Assembly (NCBI GenBank): GCA_017411585.1
Contig: JAFQPV010000357.1
Location: 1 to 5,448, forward strand
Reading direction: 5' to 3'
Length of the DNA: 5,448 nt
Source of the DNA: Clostridia bacterium
GTDB taxonomy: Bacteria; Bacillota; Clostridia; UBA1381; UMGS1253
The translations under genes were made by a program, and so were the position numbers. A model generated the notes under the pieces. It searched no databases, had not been told where the DNA came from, and worked only from the letters and a program-made list of their open reading frames with translations. This document shows, piece after piece, positions 4,515 through 5,448 of the stretch. Every line of letters starts with the position of its first letter. Within the stretch, counting starts at the first letter, position 1.

Positions 4515-5448
4515 ATGAAAAAGGTACTTGTCGGCATGAGCGGCGGCGTTGACAGCTCCGTATCCGTTTTGCTGCTAAAGCAAGCGGGCTTTGAGGTCTG
4601 CGGTGCGACTTTAAAATTGCATAAGGCTTACACCGGCAACGACCGTTCCTGCGGCTCGGGCGCGGAGGCGGAAATTGCGCACAGCGTTGCTGATGACCTC
4701 GGCATTTCGCACGAGGTGCTGGACTTTTCCGAAGCCTTCGAAGCTTGCGTAGTAGAGAAGTTCATAAATGAATACAAGCACGCGCGCACACCGAATCCGT
4801 GCATTGAGTGCAACCGTCACATTAAGTTTGCAAAGCTGCTTGAACGTGCATTAGCATCCGGCTGTACACACATTGCAACCGGACATTATGCACAGATTGA
4901 ATATAACGAAAGCACAGGACGCTATCTTTTAAAAAAGGCAAAAGATATTACAAAAGACCAGACCTATGTGCTTTATAATTTAACGCAGCACGAGCTTGCG
5001 CACACATTATTTCCCCTCGGCGGCTACACCAAAGCCGAGGTGCGCGAAATCGCGGAAGAGCACGGCTTTATCAACGCAAAAAAGCCGGACAGTCAGGATA
5101 TCTGCTTTGTCCCGGACGGCGATTATGCAGATTTTATCCAAAGAAATACCGGCATAAACTTTCCGAAGGGAAGCTTTTTAGATACCGAGGGCAACGTTTT
5201 AGGTGAGCACAGCGGCATTATTCACTACACCATCGGACAGCGCAAGGGGCTTGGCATCACCTTCGGCGAACCGCGCTTCGTGGTGTCAAAGGATGCTTCT
5301 TTAAACACTGTCATCCTTGGCAAAAGTGAAGATTTATTTACGGATACTTGTTTGGTCGCAGACATCAACTGGATTCAGATTGAAAGCCTGGATGCGCCGA
5401 TGCGCGTGACAGCAAAGACGAGATATTCACAAAAGGAAACACCTGCAA
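4515..5448 (+). CDS. mnmA: tRNA-specific 2-thiouridylase MnmA, C-terminus beyond the window
   Basis: It activates U34 of the Lys, Glu and Gln tRNAs with ATP and inserts sulfur at C2, giving the 2-thio part of mnm5s2U; it acts in the cytoplasm with a cysteine desulfurase. The 311 visible residues lack roughly the last 45-60. The N-terminal PP-loop reads MSGGVDSS (8-15) for ATP binding. ARTPNPCIECNRHIKF (90-105) holds the nucleophile Cys99, and DSQDICFVPDGDY (192-204) holds the second active-site Cys197. ATGHYA (121-126), KDQTYVLYNL (147-156) and IHYTIGQRKGLGI (236-248) are family signatures, the last opening the central domain. A third cysteine, Cys96, stands where E. coli has Asp (NPDILCN). 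The segment at 44-57 (RSCGSGAEAEIAHS) departs from the common C-C-S-x-x-D form. AGGTGA (4505-4510) overlaps the mntP stop codon and sits four bases before ATG 4515, indicating translational coupling. Confidence 0.96.
   Translation, partial: MKKVLVGMSGGVDSSVSVLLLKQAGFEVCGATLKLHKAYTGNDRSCGSGAEAEIAHSVADDLGISHEVLDFSEAFEACVVEKFINEYKHARTPNPCIECNRHIKFAKLLERALASGCTHIATGHYAQIEYNESTGRYLLKKAKDITKDQTYVLYNLTQHELAHTLFPLGGYTKAEVREIAEEHGFINAKKPDSQDICFVPDGDYADFIQRNTGINFPKGSFLDTEGNVLGEHSGIIHYTIGQRKGLGITFGEPRFVVSKDASLNTVILGKSEDLFTDTCLVADINWIQIESLDAPMRVTAKTRYSQKETPA

Noticed and set aside
1..5448. Defence island, mobile element or CRISPR system
   Set aside because: All genes are identifiable housekeeping or regulatory families; no transposase, integrase, tandem spacer-repeat structure or terminal repeats were seen.

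Overview
The window reads as chromosomal DNA of a low-to-moderate GC Firmicute, most likely a gut-type clostridium of the Oscillospirales/Lachnospirales kind. This is inferred from strong GGAGG-type ribosome binding sites, AT-rich sigma-A promoters, the short ACT-ended clostridial form of SerA, and a three-cysteine MnmA. No mobile element, CRISPR array, tRNA or rRNA is visible. Genus-level placement cannot be made from the sequence alone.

Layout, left to right. (1) 1-483, minus: N-terminal 161 residues of a membrane-embedded M50 (site-2) zinc protease that runs off the left edge, preceded by a perfect-consensus promoter. (2) 714-1448, plus: an AraC-family regulator with an N-terminal cupin domain, transcribed divergently from the protease. 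(3) 1431-1462: a perfect bidirectional terminator between the convergent araC-type gene and serA; its stem also encodes the last residues of the regulator. (4) 3743 down to 1475, minus: serC-serA, a two-gene operon for the first two steps of serine synthesis from 3-phosphoglycerate. (5) 3744-3957: a divergent intergenic region with the serC promoter, a GC-rich block that folds into three consecutive hairpins in the serC leader RNA, and the mntP promoter. (6) 3958-5448, plus: mntP (manganese efflux) followed 8 nt later by mnmA (tRNA U34 2-thiolase), which runs off the right edge.

Functionally, SerA oxidises 3-phosphoglycerate to 3-phosphohydroxypyruvate and SerC transaminates it to phosphoserine; the phosphatase step is not in the window. 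SerA keeps the ACT-domain residues that bind serine in the E. coli enzyme, so feedback inhibition is plausible. The genes are mostly housekeeping. The most interesting unexplained signal is the serC leader: three hairpins between the promoter and the start codon, with complementary loops (GUUCC/GGAAC) in the first and third, the third loop also holding the likely Shine-Dalgarno sequence. This looks like a cis-regulatory RNA and matches no family I recognise. The other points of interest are dyads overlapping the serC and araC-type promoters.
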